Positions 1 through 7,882 of a stretch of 22,486 bases of DNA are shown one piece after another. Numbering within the stretch: the stretch's first letter is position 1; every line of letters starts with the position of its first letter. Both the position numbers and the translations under genes were made by a program. This DNA is from Balneolaceae bacterium UBA1514 (GTDB taxonomy: Bacteria > Bacteroidota > Rhodothermia > Balneolales > Balneolaceae). The notes under the pieces are model-generated. The model ran no database searches and had not been told where the DNA came from. It saw nothing but the letters and a program-made list of their open reading frames with translations. The DNA lies in assembly GCA_002323515.1 (NCBI GenBank), contig DCQQ01000039.1:578-23063 (forward strand). The letters are read 5' to 3'.

Positions 1-500
1 GTAATAATGGTAGGGGTATTGGATAAAGATTTAAAAGCGGTACACTGCTGAGTCATAAAGGGTATTAATCCTGTGTGATGATCATGACAATGAAGTACAT
101 CAGGCTGTAGATCCCAACGAATCAAGGTATCCAACACAGCAATTTGAACACTCAAAAATCTTTCGAACTCATCCCAATACCCATCTCCTGAATTCGGATC
201 TAAATATATACCCGTTCTATCTGTGTAGCCCGGTAATTCAAAGGTATAGAGGATGAAACCTAAGGATTCTTTGATTTCATACACATTATAGGGTACCTTC
301 ATAGCACCCACTTGGCAAGTAGCGGTATCGATTAGGGTTTTATTGGCCTTCAGTAGCCATGGTGTATGATAGTGAGGCATGCATACCATCGTACGGTTAT
401 TCCCTCGATTTTGATATTTAGGCAAGGCACCAACTACATCACCCAGTCCCCCTGCTTTGGCAGCTGGATAACATTCTGCACTTATATGAATAATAGTCAT
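1..500 (-). CDS. glgA: Glycogen synthase (ADP-glucose type), N-terminal part, cut by the window edge
   Basis: The reverse strand translates without a stop from ATG at 500 to the window edge (166 codons; the 3' part lies outside). The protein opens with MTIIHISAECYPAAKAGG and continues LGDVVGALPKY. This contains the KxGGLGDV motif that binds ADP-glucose near the N terminus of GT5 glycogen/starch synthases. Near residues 130-145 it has DVLHCHDHHTGLIPF, the equivalent of the family's 'HxHDWxT' segment; the HDHHTG form is what I associate with Bacteroidota-type GlgA. The enzyme transfers glucose from ADP-glucose to the growing alpha-1,4-glucan in the cytoplasm. The gene is divergent from the ABC transporter gene starting at 566, with 65 bases between the starts, and a sigma70-like promoter can be read in that gap. 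Only the N-terminal catalytic half is visible, so completeness cannot be judged. Confidence 0.93.
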   Translation of the reverse strand, partial: MTIIHISAECYPAAKAGGLGDVVGALPKYQNRGNNRTMVCMPHYHTPWLLKANKTLIDTATCQVGAMKVPYNVYEIKESLGFILYTFELPGYTDRTGIYLDPNSGDGYWDEFERFLSVQIAVLDTLIRWDLQPDVLHCHDHHTGLIPFMTQQCTAFKSLSNTPTII

Positions 501-513
501 AAACTTGTATCTT

Positions 514-543
514 TTGACAATAATTATCTAATCGAGATATCTT
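514..543 (+). promoter_or_regulatory. Candidate promoter for the ABC transporter pair, overlapping the glgA promoter
   Basis: A perfect TTGACA lies at 514-519, followed after 18 bases by TATCTT (538-543). A TATAAT also occurs at 543-548, but 23 bases from the -35, which is too far. This would place the start of transcription a few bases before the ATG at 566. It lies within the same 65-base gap as the opposite-facing glgA promoter candidate, so the two would compete for polymerase. The call rests on pattern only. Confidence 0.35.
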
Positions 544-551
544 ATAATCAA
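523..551 (-). promoter_or_regulatory. Candidate sigma70-like promoter for glgA
   Basis: On the minus strand TTGATT (551-546) and GATAAT (528-523) are separated by exactly 17 bases. This is a good match to -35/-10 hexamers, and the -10 lies 22 bases before the glgA ATG at 500. The region is AT-rich, so a chance match is possible. Known Bacteroidota promoters use a different -7 element (TAnnTTTG), which is not seen here. Confidence 0.4.
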
Positions 552-565
552 TATAACCATTTATC

Positions 566-1477
566 ATGTCCCTAGTTATTGATGTTCAAAATGTGAGTAA
601 ACATTTCGGAAGGGCAACAGCAGTAAATCAAGTTAGTTTTGGAGTAGAACAAGGGCAAATTTTTGGTTTGTTAGGTCCCAATGGTGCAGGTAAAACCACT
701 ACGATCAGGATGATCAATCATATCCTGAATCCAGATACAGGTTATATATCGATATTGGGAGAAGCCGTGAGCCCTAAAAGCCAGGAACGGATTGGATACC
801 TACCTGAAGAGCGTGGTTTATACAAAAAAATGAAGGTTTTTGACCAACTCATGTATCTTGCTCAACTAAAAGGTTTAAGCCAAATGGCCGCCAAAAAGGC
901 TATTGAATTTTGGTTAGATCGATTTGAAGCGAGTAGTTGGAAAAAGAAGGAAGTATCAGAACTCTCTAAGGGTATGTCTCAAAAAATACAGTTCATTGCT
1001 ACCGTTGCTCATGATCCAGAAATCTACATATTTGATGAGCCTTTCAGCGGGCTTGATCCAATCAATTCAGAAATGCTTAAAGAAGTCATTCTGGAAGAGA
1101 AAAAACAAGGTAAAACTATTTTGTTTTCTACCCATAGAATGGAGCAGGTTGAGCAAATGTGTGACGATATTTGTCTTTTTAATCAAGGTAAGGCAGTTTT
1201 ACAAGGTAACCTGCGATCAATAAAACAAAGTTTTGGTAACAACACAGTGCTACTAGATTTCATAGGTGATTCAGAGTTTTTAAACCAATTAGATGGGGTT
1301 CGAATCAACAACCGTTCAACCAATTTTGCCGAAATACGTTTATTAGAGGGAGCCTCTCCTCAACATATATTAGAAATCGCGATGAAACATGCGGAGATAC
1401 AACGATTCGAAATTGTACAACCTAGCTTACAGGATATTTTCATTAGCACAGTCAATGATACCAAAGTCTCTGTTTAG
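566..1477 (+). CDS. ABC transporter ATP-binding protein, NatA/YhaQ-like
   Basis: This 303-residue ATPase subunit is predicted to energise export through the permease encoded next (49 bases downstream). Visible motifs are Walker A GPNGAGKT (37-44), the signature LSKGMSQ (133-139), Walker B IYIFDEP (153-159) and the switch histidine H190 in FSTHRMEQ. In place of a canonical Q-loop glutamine there is YLPEERGLY (79-87), the form typical of the NatA/YhaQ group of ABC-2 exporters. About 90 residues after the ATPase core match the position and length of the DUF4162-type C-terminal domain of this group. The substrate is not determinable; relatives include Na+ extrusion pumps. The start at 566 keeps the usual spacing before the first beta strand. 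There is no strong Shine-Dalgarno, as elsewhere in the window. Confidence 0.93.
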   Translation: MSLVIDVQNVSKHFGRATAVNQVSFGVEQGQIFGLLGPNGAGKTTTIRMINHILNPDTGYISILGEAVSPKSQERIGYLPEERGLYKKMKVFDQLMYLAQLKGLSQMAAKKAIEFWLDRFEASSWKKKEVSELSKGMSQKIQFIATVAHDPEIYIFDEPFSGLDPINSEMLKEVILEEKKQGKTILFSTHRMEQVEQMCDDICLFNQGKAVLQGNLRSIKQSFGNNTVLLDFIGDSEFLNQLDGVRINNRSTNFAEIRLLEGASPQHILEIAMKHAEIQRFEIVQPSLQDIFISTVNDTKVSV

Positions 1478-1526
1478 TTAACGAACGTAGATTAAATAAT
1501 CCTATTACATACAAAATAAATCTGAT

Positions 1527-2858
1527 ATGATTAATTTTTTGAAAATCTGGCTCATTATTAAACGAGAGTACAAAACACGGGTACAAACGAAATCCTTTCT
1601 GCTCTCTACTTTCCTTACCCCTCTATTGATATTAGGCTTCATGGGCTTTGTTATTTTTATGACCGTATCTGATAATGAAGCTCCTAAACAAGTTATTGTG
1701 ATTGACGAAACAGGCCGAATGCTTGAACCATTAACCCGACTTAATGCTACCAGGTACCAACCCATTAAGGCGGACCAGTCTATTGAGCAAATACGTGATC
1801 TTATCATGGAAGACGAACTCGATGGATATGTTTTCTTCGATCAACCTTTTTTAAATGAAGGCACCCCTGCCACCTTTGTTCATAATGGCTCAGGTGGTAT
1901 TACTTTTTTCGAGTCTCTTAGGTCCGATGTTAGAGATGTAACCCGTCAAATTCGACTAGAGGATAATGATGTATCAGATGCTATTATTGCCATTTTCGAA
2001 GAACGGCCTGCCTTGGAAAATAGGAGGTTAAATGAGGCTGGTGTTGATGAACAGAGCAATGCTGTTGTAAGTAGTTTAGGTGGGATTTTCATTGGGATAT
2101 TTATATTTATTGGCCTATTCGGTTATGGAGCCATTCTAATGCGCAGCGTTATTGAAGAGAAAACATCACGAATCGTAGAAATAATAACCTCTTCTGTAAA
2201 ACCCATAGAGTTGATGTTAGGTAAGTTACTTGGAGTTTGTTTAGTAGCATTAACTCAATACAGTTTATGGATTGTTACCTATGCAGGAGTAACCATCCTT
2301 GCTGCTCCTGTTGCTCAGTTCTTCATTAATCAGAGAATGGGGGGGCTTCAAAACAGCTTATCTACATTGGATACAACAGGAACAGTAGCTAGTGTACCAT
2401 CAGATATTGACTTGAGCTTTTTGGAACAATTCAGTATAGACCCATTATTTATACTCTATTTTTTCGTGTTTTTTGTACTAGGCTTTTTAATGTACTGTTC
2501 TATATTTGCTGCCATTGGTGCTGCTGTGGATTCTGAGCAAGACTCACAGCAATTCATGGCACCTGTAATGCTTCCAATTTTCTTAGGGTATATACTCAAT
2601 TTCAGGATTGCTGAGGCCCCAGATTCTACCATTGCTATTGTGGCTTCGTTGTTTCCCTTGACCTCGCCCATTAACATGGTTACTAGAATGTTGGTATCTA
2701 ATGTACCATTATGGGAAGTACTACTCTCTATCCTATTGCTCATTCTCAGTTTGATTGGCATGCTATTACTAGCCGCACGCATTTATCGTACTGGTATTCT
2801 CATGTATGGCAAAAAACCAACCTTTAGAGAATTATATAAATGGATTAGGCAAGCCTAA
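1527..2858 (+). CDS. ABC-2 type permease, NatB/YhaP-like
   Basis: This 443-residue membrane subunit is the partner of the ATPase encoded just upstream. Residues 1-20 are a basic cytoplasmic start. A hydrophobic helix at about 24-47 is followed by a large polar, presumably extracytoplasmic domain (about 48-182). At least five further hydrophobic stretches follow, near 185-207, 233-260, 305-332, 343-356 and 398-422. One helix before a long soluble loop, then a cluster of five, is the typical ABC2_membrane_3 (PF12698) layout. The sequence SVIEEKTSRIVEIITSSVKP after the second helix is the conserved coupling segment of these permeases. The basic C-terminal tail would be cytoplasmic. The gene converges on hisN with 47 bases between the stops; I see no clear terminator hairpin there. 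Confidence 0.92.
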   Translation: MINFLKIWLIIKREYKTRVQTKSFLLSTFLTPLLILGFMGFVIFMTVSDNEAPKQVIVIDETGRMLEPLTRLNATRYQPIKADQSIEQIRDLIMEDELDGYVFFDQPFLNEGTPATFVHNGSGGITFFESLRSDVRDVTRQIRLEDNDVSDAIIAIFEERPALENRRLNEAGVDEQSNAVVSSLGGIFIGIFIFIGLFGYGAILMRSVIEEKTSRIVEIITSSVKPIELMLGKLLGVCLVALTQYSLWIVTYAGVTILAAPVAQFFINQRMGGLQNSLSTLDTTGTVASVPSDIDLSFLEQFSIDPLFILYFFVFFVLGFLMYCSIFAAIGAAVDSEQDSQQFMAPVMLPIFLGYILNFRIAEAPDSTIAIVASLFPLTSPINMVTRMLVSNVPLWEVLLSILLLILSLIGMLLLAARIYRTGILMYGKKPTFRELYKWIRQA

Positions 2859-2905
2859 ATTACTTTATTGTTTCGATAAGCATAAACAAGGCTAAGCCCA
2901 AACTA

Positions 2906-3694
2906 CTATTCTCCCTTTTGAGCTCGATGGCGTGCAAATAGTACTTTTAGTTCTAGGTGTAGGTGAGGGTTGGTTGAATAGCCATTTCCTGAATGGATTG
3001 TTTCAACACCGTGGATATCACTAAATACACCCCCTGCTTCTTTAACAACGGGTAATAAAGCAGCGGCATCCCATAAGTTAAGTACAGGATCAAACATAAT
3101 ATCCGCTCTCCCAATAGCCACCATCATATGACCGTAGGCATCTCCCCATGTTCTATGAAGTTTTGTTTTGGCCATCAAATCCTGAAATTCTTCTTCCTTA
3201 CCAACATCTTGAAACCTTTTGATTTCAGTCACTAACAAGGTAGCATGTTGCATGTCGGATGTTTCACGCACTTTACATGGTTTCCCGTTAAAATAAGCCC
3301 CTAAGCCTTTACCAGCTACACAACATTCATCCAAAGCAGGAGCATTGATAACTCCAACCATTGGCTCTTTATCAATCATGATACCAATTAAGGTTGTATA
3401 AAAGGGAACTCCATGAATGAAGGATTTTGTCCCATCAATAGGATCCAAAACCCATTGAATGGATGCATCTGGACGGGTCACCCCATACTCTTCACCAATA
3501 ATACCATGATCCGGAAACCTTTTTTCAATTTCTTCTCTAATCACCATTTCGGTTTCACGATCTGCAATAGTAACAGGTGAATCATCCGCTTTTGAAATTA
3601 CTTCTACCTCTTTTTTAAAATAGTTAAGAGTATGAGCCCCTCCGATTTTAGCAATTTCTTCAGCTGCTTGGACCAAGGTCTTGAGATCTGTCAT
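2906..3694 (-). CDS. hisN: Histidinol-phosphatase / inositol monophosphatase family
   Basis: This 262-residue protein of the Mg2+-dependent IMPase superfamily shows the metal-site motifs: IGEEYG with E68/E69, WVLDPIDGTKSF (D84, D87, G88, T89), and the C-terminal LNLWDAAALLPVVKEAGG, which supplies the last metal ligand. The short, single-domain form and the SFIHGVPFYTTLIG segment fit the HisN-type histidinol-phosphatase subgroup, which makes L-histidinol from histidinol phosphate in histidine synthesis. Related IMPases acting on inositol-1-phosphate or PAP share the motifs, so the substrate is inferred from overall resemblance only. No other his genes lie in the window. The start at 3694 precedes a normal first helix. 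Confidence 0.82.
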   Translation of the reverse strand: MTDLKTLVQAAEEIAKIGGAHTLNYFKKEVEVISKADDSPVTIADRETEMVIREEIEKRFPDHGIIGEEYGVTRPDASIQWVLDPIDGTKSFIHGVPFYTTLIGIMIDKEPMVGVINAPALDECCVAGKGLGAYFNGKPCKVRETSDMQHATLLVTEIKRFQDVGKEEEFQDLMAKTKLHRTWGDAYGHMMVAIGRADIMFDPVLNLWDAAALLPVVKEAGGVFSDIHGVETIHSGNGYSTNPHLHLELKVLFARHRAQKGE

Positions 3695-4104
3695 AGTACT
3701 AGTTAATAATTAAAATTGGGTGTTAGTGAGGTATAATTGAATAATGTTCTATGCATGGAATGCTTCCATTCACTACCTTTTATGGTAACATAGAAGGCTA
3801 CTAGGCTTGTCAATAATGATACTGCAAATTTAAGAGGAATGGAACGTACAATTTTATTCAAAAGAAAAACCAAAGCCGTTCATTGTAACGGTGTAATAAC
3901 ATGGTGTTTGACTAAAATTCTACCAAGTCTAGTGTTTTTTTTAGTTTTTTTATAAACGTATGTAGGTTTGTTTTACTCTTTGTTTATTTTGGCTAAACTA
4001 TTCTTACAATAGTCGCTCTCATAACACTGACTCCTTGTAATTCGCATTCCTTATCAACTTCAAATAGTATAACCCCCAATAATATAGAAGCCGATTCTAC
4101 AATA
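3695..4104. other. Gap of about 410 bases without a convincing gene
   Basis: This stretch lies between the divergent hisN and aminotransferase genes. It is AT-rich with two T runs (3935-3942 and 3945-3951). A TAGGTTTG at 3963-3970 matches the Bacteroidota -7 element TAnnTTTG, with a weak TTAG 18 bases before it. On the minus strand a TTGACA (3813-3808) stands 15 bases from TATGTT (3792-3787), a weak candidate for hisN. A short palindrome, CCGTT-6-AACGG, is at 3876-3891. From 3997 the frame of the aminotransferase is open, but it contains no ATG, GTG or TTG. None of these elements is strong on its own. Confidence 0.5.
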
Positions 4105-5289
4105 ACGACCCAAGCAGACTTTGCCCAAGACCTTGAGCATAAATATCACATACAAGTCTATAATCGTTTCCCTATAACGATTAACCGCGGTCAAGGTGCT
4201 AAAGTGTGGGATAGCGAAGGCAATGAATATATAGACTTGCTGGCTGGTATAGCTGTAAATAATGTAGGGCATGCTCATCCAAGGGTGGTAAAAGTCATAC
4301 AAAGTGCGGCGATTTCTCCTCTACACTTTTCTAATTTCTATTATTCAGAGCCTCAGTCACTGCTGGCAAAAAAGCTCACCGAACTCACTGGATTAGATCG
4401 TGTCTTCTTTTGTAGCTCTGGAGCCGAAGCCATGGAAAGCTGCCTTAAACTGGCAAGAAAATGGGGGCAAATCCAAGGAAAAAAGGGCTCAATACTTTCG
4501 CTTAGTAATGGTTTCCACGGCAGAACCTTGAGTACTCTTACTATGAGTTCCACCAAATACCAAGAAGGCTATGCTCCACTTCCAGCCGGATTCACTCAAG
4601 CCAAATTCAACCAAATAGAAGAGGTAATTGAGCAGACAAATGAGGAAACTATTGCAATTGCATTAGAACTGATCCAAGGCAATAGTGGTGTTCACCTAGC
4701 TGAATACAATTTCGTACAGGCATTAGCCCAACACTGCAAGGAACGAAATATCTTACTTATCATAGATGAGGTGCAAACGGGAATTGGTAGAACTGGTAAA
4801 ATGTGGGCATACGAACACTTTGATATACAACCAGACATGGTAGCCACTGCTAAAGCACTTGCGGGAGGTATACCTATCGGGGCATTGATTACCAGTGAAA
4901 AAGTAGCAACGGCATTCGGTTATGGTGACCATGGTACTACCTTTGGGGGAAATCCATTTGCTTGTTCAGTGGCTTTGGAAGTATTAACTATTATTGAAGA
5001 TGAGGAGCTCTGCCAACGGGCAAGTAAACTTGGGTCCTATTTTATGTCTAAACTTAAAACCTTAGCAGATAAACGCCCATCTATTACAGAAGTGCGTGGA
5101 ATGGGACTTATGATAGGGTTGGAATTTAATCAACCAACCCGACCCATTGTGGATAAATGGGCTGAGTTAGGAGTACTTAGTAATTCAGCGGGTGGTAAAG
5201 CTATTCGGATTGTACCTCCACTTACTATATCTAAAGAATTAATCGATAGTTCGGTAGAAAAATTAGACCTCTTGCTCGAAAAGTTTTAA
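4105..5289 (+). CDS. argD: Class III PLP aminotransferase, acetylornithine/ornithine type, with an unresolved start codon
   Basis: The product is a fold-type I class III aminotransferase. Motifs are FFCSSGAEAMES, LIIDEVQTGIGRTGKMWAYE with the PLP-stacking Asp, TAKALAGGIPIGA with the Schiff-base lysine (AAA at 4852-4854), and HGTTFGGNPFACSVAL. It most resembles ArgD (N-acetylornithine to N-acetylglutamate semialdehyde). Ornithine or 4-aminobutyrate aminotransferase is possible. The first standard start codon in frame is GTG 4204, which would give 361 residues. However, the frame upstream encodes HKYHIQVYNRFPITI and then NRGQGAKVWD, the conserved N-terminal segment of the family, so translation must begin earlier. 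The best-placed start is ACG 4105 (TQADFAQDLEHK), giving 394 codons and the lysine at residue 250, close to E. coli ArgD K255. No ATG occurs in any frame from 3997 to 4104. The function is well supported; the start is uncertain. Confidence 0.85.
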   Translation, partial: TTQADFAQDLEHKYHIQVYNRFPITINRGQGAKVWDSEGNEYIDLLAGIAVNNVGHAHPRVVKVIQSAAISPLHFSNFYYSEPQSLLAKKLTELTGLDRVFFCSSGAEAMESCLKLARKWGQIQGKKGSILSLSNGFHGRTLSTLTMSSTKYQEGYAPLPAGFTQAKFNQIEEVIEQTNEETIAIALELIQGNSGVHLAEYNFVQALAQHCKERNILLIIDEVQTGIGRTGKMWAYEHFDIQPDMVATAKALAGGIPIGALITSEKVATAFGYGDHGTTFGGNPFACSVALEVLTIIEDEELCQRASKLGSYFMSKLKTLADKRPSITEVRGMGLMIGLEFNQPTRPIVDKWAELGVLSNSAGGKAIRIVPPLTISKELIDSSVEKLDLLLEKF

Positions 5290-5338
5290 GTATTTCATCC
5301 TATCTGGGCGTACATCAGCCTGTTTCAAATAGATTAAC

Positions 5339-6367
5339 TTATGTATTGAAACATTGTCTAGTTACCTCTAAGAGTCTATTTACATCTGCTTCTTCTATCT
5401 GAAAATGAAAGGTCGCACGTACTGTTGATGGACCAAAAGGAACCATTTTTATGCCATTTTGTCCAAAAACTTCAAGCACCTCGATAGCGTTTCGGTTGCC
5501 CGTATCAAAAAGCACAATATTGGTTTGAACGCTGTCTAGATCGATTTGTAGCGCAGATATTTCAGAGATTGTTTGGGCAAAGGTTTTGGCATGTTCATGA
5601 TCCAAAGCCAATTTAGGCCAGTGATGCTCAACGGCATAATCGGCTGCGGCGGTCAATAAGCCTATTTGCCTCATCCCACCACCCCACATCTTACGGAATC
5701 TTCTAGCTTTTGCTATGTTTTTGGTGGATGAAAGCAACATAGATCCTACTGGAGCCCCTAATCCTTTACTGAAACAAATCGAAAGAGTATCAGCTATTTG
5801 CCCTATTTCTTGAGGTTTTTGTCCTGTAGCCACAAGTGCATTCCATATACGCGCCCCGTCAACATGTACGTATAGACCGTGCCGTTCACACTCCTGTTTT
5901 ATGGATCTAAGTTCATCCAACGAATATACCGTTCCACCCCCCTTATTCGTACTGTGTTCAATACAAACAACTTTGGTTTCAGGTTCCCAATCATAAGCGC
6001 CTCTGACCGCAGGAGATATTTGCTCAGAGCTTAATTTCCCCGAGTAACCTTCAAGGGGCAAAAGTTGAACCGAAGACAGTGAGGAAGCACCACCAGTTTC
6101 ATACTGCAGTATATGACCTTTACTTTCTATTAACACCTCATTGGATGGCTGAGTTAGCACCTTTAAAGCTAACTGATTACTCATGGTTCCACTAGGCACA
6201 TACAACCCAGCTTCCATACCAAAAAGAGTAGCCATTTTGGCTTGAAAATTATTCGTCAACTCATCTTCTCCAAATACATCATCACCTACCTCTGCCTCCA
6301 ACATGACTTGTTTCATTTGCTGAGTAGGCTTAGTAACGGTATCACTTCGCAAATCTATTACTTTCAT
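5339..6367 (-). CDS. ltaE: Low-specificity L-threonine aldolase
   Basis: This 342-residue PLP enzyme cleaves L-threonine or L-allo-threonine to glycine and acetaldehyde in the cytoplasm. The N terminus MKVIDLRSDTVTKPT is the family hallmark. GDDVFGEDE (28-36), YVPSGTMSNQLAL (56-68), H85 (stacking histidine position), HVDGARIWNA (168-177) and the Schiff-base lysine K201 in CFSKGLGAPVGS are all present. The length is standard (about 335-345). The gene converges on the aminotransferase gene with 49 bases between the stops and is divergent from the lycopene cyclase gene, with starts 128 bases apart. Beta-eliminating lyases share the fold, but the motif set favours threonine aldolase. Confidence 0.93.
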   Translation of the reverse strand: MKVIDLRSDTVTKPTQQMKQVMLEAEVGDDVFGEDELTNNFQAKMATLFGMEAGLYVPSGTMSNQLALKVLTQPSNEVLIESKGHILQYETGGASSLSSVQLLPLEGYSGKLSSEQISPAVRGAYDWEPETKVVCIEHSTNKGGGTVYSLDELRSIKQECERHGLYVHVDGARIWNALVATGQKPQEIGQIADTLSICFSKGLGAPVGSMLLSSTKNIAKARRFRKMWGGGMRQIGLLTAAADYAVEHHWPKLALDHEHAKTFAQTISEISALQIDLDSVQTNIVLFDTGNRNAIEVLEVFGQNGIKMVPFGPSTVRATFHFQIEEADVNRLLEVTRQCFNT

Positions 6368-6399
6368 GGTCTGTATTAATGAACGATATTATTTTATTT

Positions 6400-6407
6400 T
6401 ATTTTTG
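6400..6407 (+). promoter_or_regulatory. Possible Bacteroidota-type -7 element upstream of the lycopene cyclase gene
   Basis: TATTTTTG matches TAnnTTTG, the -7 element of Bacteroidota primary-sigma promoters. It lies about 90 bases before the proposed ATG at 6496. No TTG-type -33 element is found at the right distance, and the surroundings are T-rich, so this is weak. Confidence 0.2.
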
Positions 6408-6495
6408 TAGTTTATGGATTATATAGATTGAAGTAAACTATCTCTTTATTACCTCGGTTGGTTAACCATAGTTGACTAGGAGTATTCTAGCTGTC

Positions 6496-7830
6496 ATGCC
6501 TGAATCGAAAAGATATGATATTATTATAGCAGGTGCAGGCCTTTCGGGCCTGAGTCTTGCATGGCATTTAGTCAGGGAAAACTATAAAGGCCAAATTTTA
6601 CTTATTGACAATTCTTTTGCGCCAAATAATCACAAAACTTGGTGTTTTTGGGGTAAAAAAGATCATCCTTTTGCAAACATCGCTCATCGAATCTGGAAGA
6701 AGAGTCACTTTTCTGCACTAGATTTTAGCTCTGAATTATCTCTAAAAGAACACCTTTATTTTTGCGTAAAAGAAAGTGATTATAAAGAAACCATTCTAAA
6801 AACTCTGCAAAAAGCTCCAAATGTAGATTTTCTTGAGGAAAGTATTTTGGATTTTTCCTCTAATTCTTCGAAAGCAGCCCTCATCACAAAGGATAGTAAC
6901 ACTTACTTAGCCGAATTCATTTTTCAAAGCATTTTCATGCCTAGTCATTATGACCCTAACGCTCGTAAGTATCCGTTAATCCAGCATTTTTTAGGTATAG
7001 AAATCAAAACTGATGAAAAAGTCTTTGATAAGAAAACCTTCACATTAATGGACGTGGACAGTGACTTCAATGATGGTTTTGCATTTATGTATGTGTTGCC
7101 AATCAAAAAAAATCGGGCGTTGGTAGAATACACTATTTTTTCAGCTAACCCATTAAAAAAGAAGCAATACAAGAAAAAAATCCGAAATTATCTTGAAGAA
7201 AAATATGGTCTGACTAAGGAGAATTATTCCATAAAAAGAAAAGAATACGGTGAGATTCCGATGGATGATCGACCTCATACACCGTTATATTCTTCAAGAA
7301 TCATAAACCTAGGTACTGTTGGTGGATTTACTAAGCCAAGTACGGGGTACACATTTAGCCGGGTACATAAATACTCAAAAAAATGTGCTCAAGCACTTGT
7401 AAAGGGTGTAATACCTCCCATTCCCACCGCATCCTCTTATCGATTCAGATATTATGACCTTCTGTTGTTACGCGTCTTAGCTACAAATGTACCCGATAGT
7501 CGTAAAATATTCCGAAGTTTATTCAAAAACAGTCCTATTGACCGTATTTTCAAGTTTTTATCTGAAGAAACTAACTTTTTAGAAGACTTAATGGTCCTAG
7601 CTAGTTGTTATTATCCTCCATTTTTACGCGCATTAACCGTGCATCCACCACTAATCACTCAGTTTGACAAAAAACATCTTGCTCCATCTAAGCACAAGGA
7701 GCTTAAGGAGGATTATTTTGAAGACTTCGAACAAATACCAAACAGTATAGCAGAAGATTCATTACAAGATTCAGAAGAAGGATCAGATGACATAATTCAA
7801 CAGGCCCGTCTAAATGAAACTGTTAGTTAA
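6496..7830 (+). CDS. crtY: Lycopene cyclase family protein (CrtY-like) with an acidic C-terminal tail
   Basis: This flavoprotein-like cyclase of 444 residues is predicted to convert the linear ends of lycopene to beta-ionone rings at the membrane. The dinucleotide-binding start is IIIAGAGLSGLSLAWHL (GAGLSG at 13-18). NHKTWCFW follows, as in the family's 'TWCFW' motif. The middle has GEIPMDD and GTVGGFTKPSTGYTFSR, equivalent to the conserved 'GxxGGxxxPSTGY' segment. The frame is open from TTG 6472, but I choose ATG 6496 because a purine-rich AGGAG (6478-6482) then lies upstream. The usual length is about 380-400. The excess is a strongly acidic tail of about 45 residues (KEDYFEDFEQIPNSIAEDS and onward to the end) with no known domain. 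No other carotenoid gene is nearby. Confidence 0.88.
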   Translation: MPESKRYDIIIAGAGLSGLSLAWHLVRENYKGQILLIDNSFAPNNHKTWCFWGKKDHPFANIAHRIWKKSHFSALDFSSELSLKEHLYFCVKESDYKETILKTLQKAPNVDFLEESILDFSSNSSKAALITKDSNTYLAEFIFQSIFMPSHYDPNARKYPLIQHFLGIEIKTDEKVFDKKTFTLMDVDSDFNDGFAFMYVLPIKKNRALVEYTIFSANPLKKKQYKKKIRNYLEEKYGLTKENYSIKRKEYGEIPMDDRPHTPLYSSRIINLGTVGGFTKPSTGYTFSRVHKYSKKCAQALVKGVIPPIPTASSYRFRYYDLLLLRVLATNVPDSRKIFRSLFKNSPIDRIFKFLSEETNFLEDLMVLASCYYPPFLRALTVHPPLITQFDKKHLAPSKHKELKEDYFEDFEQIPNSIAEDSLQDSEEGSDDIIQQARLNETVS

Positions 7831-7882
7831 ACATATAATTAGATACGTGATTCAAGCTTATTGACTAAAACTACTGCTCAAC

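Noticed and set aside
924..1223. Second-frame open reading inside the ABC ATPase gene
   Set aside because: It overlaps the Walker B and signature region of a well-supported gene and has no family resemblance.
3876..3891. Short palindrome CCGTT-6-AACGG as terminator or operator
   Set aside because: Five base pairs with no T tract and no neighbouring copy; weaker than expected for either role.
3997..4104. A lipoprotein or signal-peptide-like reading (LTIVALITLTPC) ahead of the aminotransferase
   Set aside because: No start codon exists for it, the enzyme family is cytoplasmic, and a short hydrophobic run is expected by chance in AT-rich DNA.
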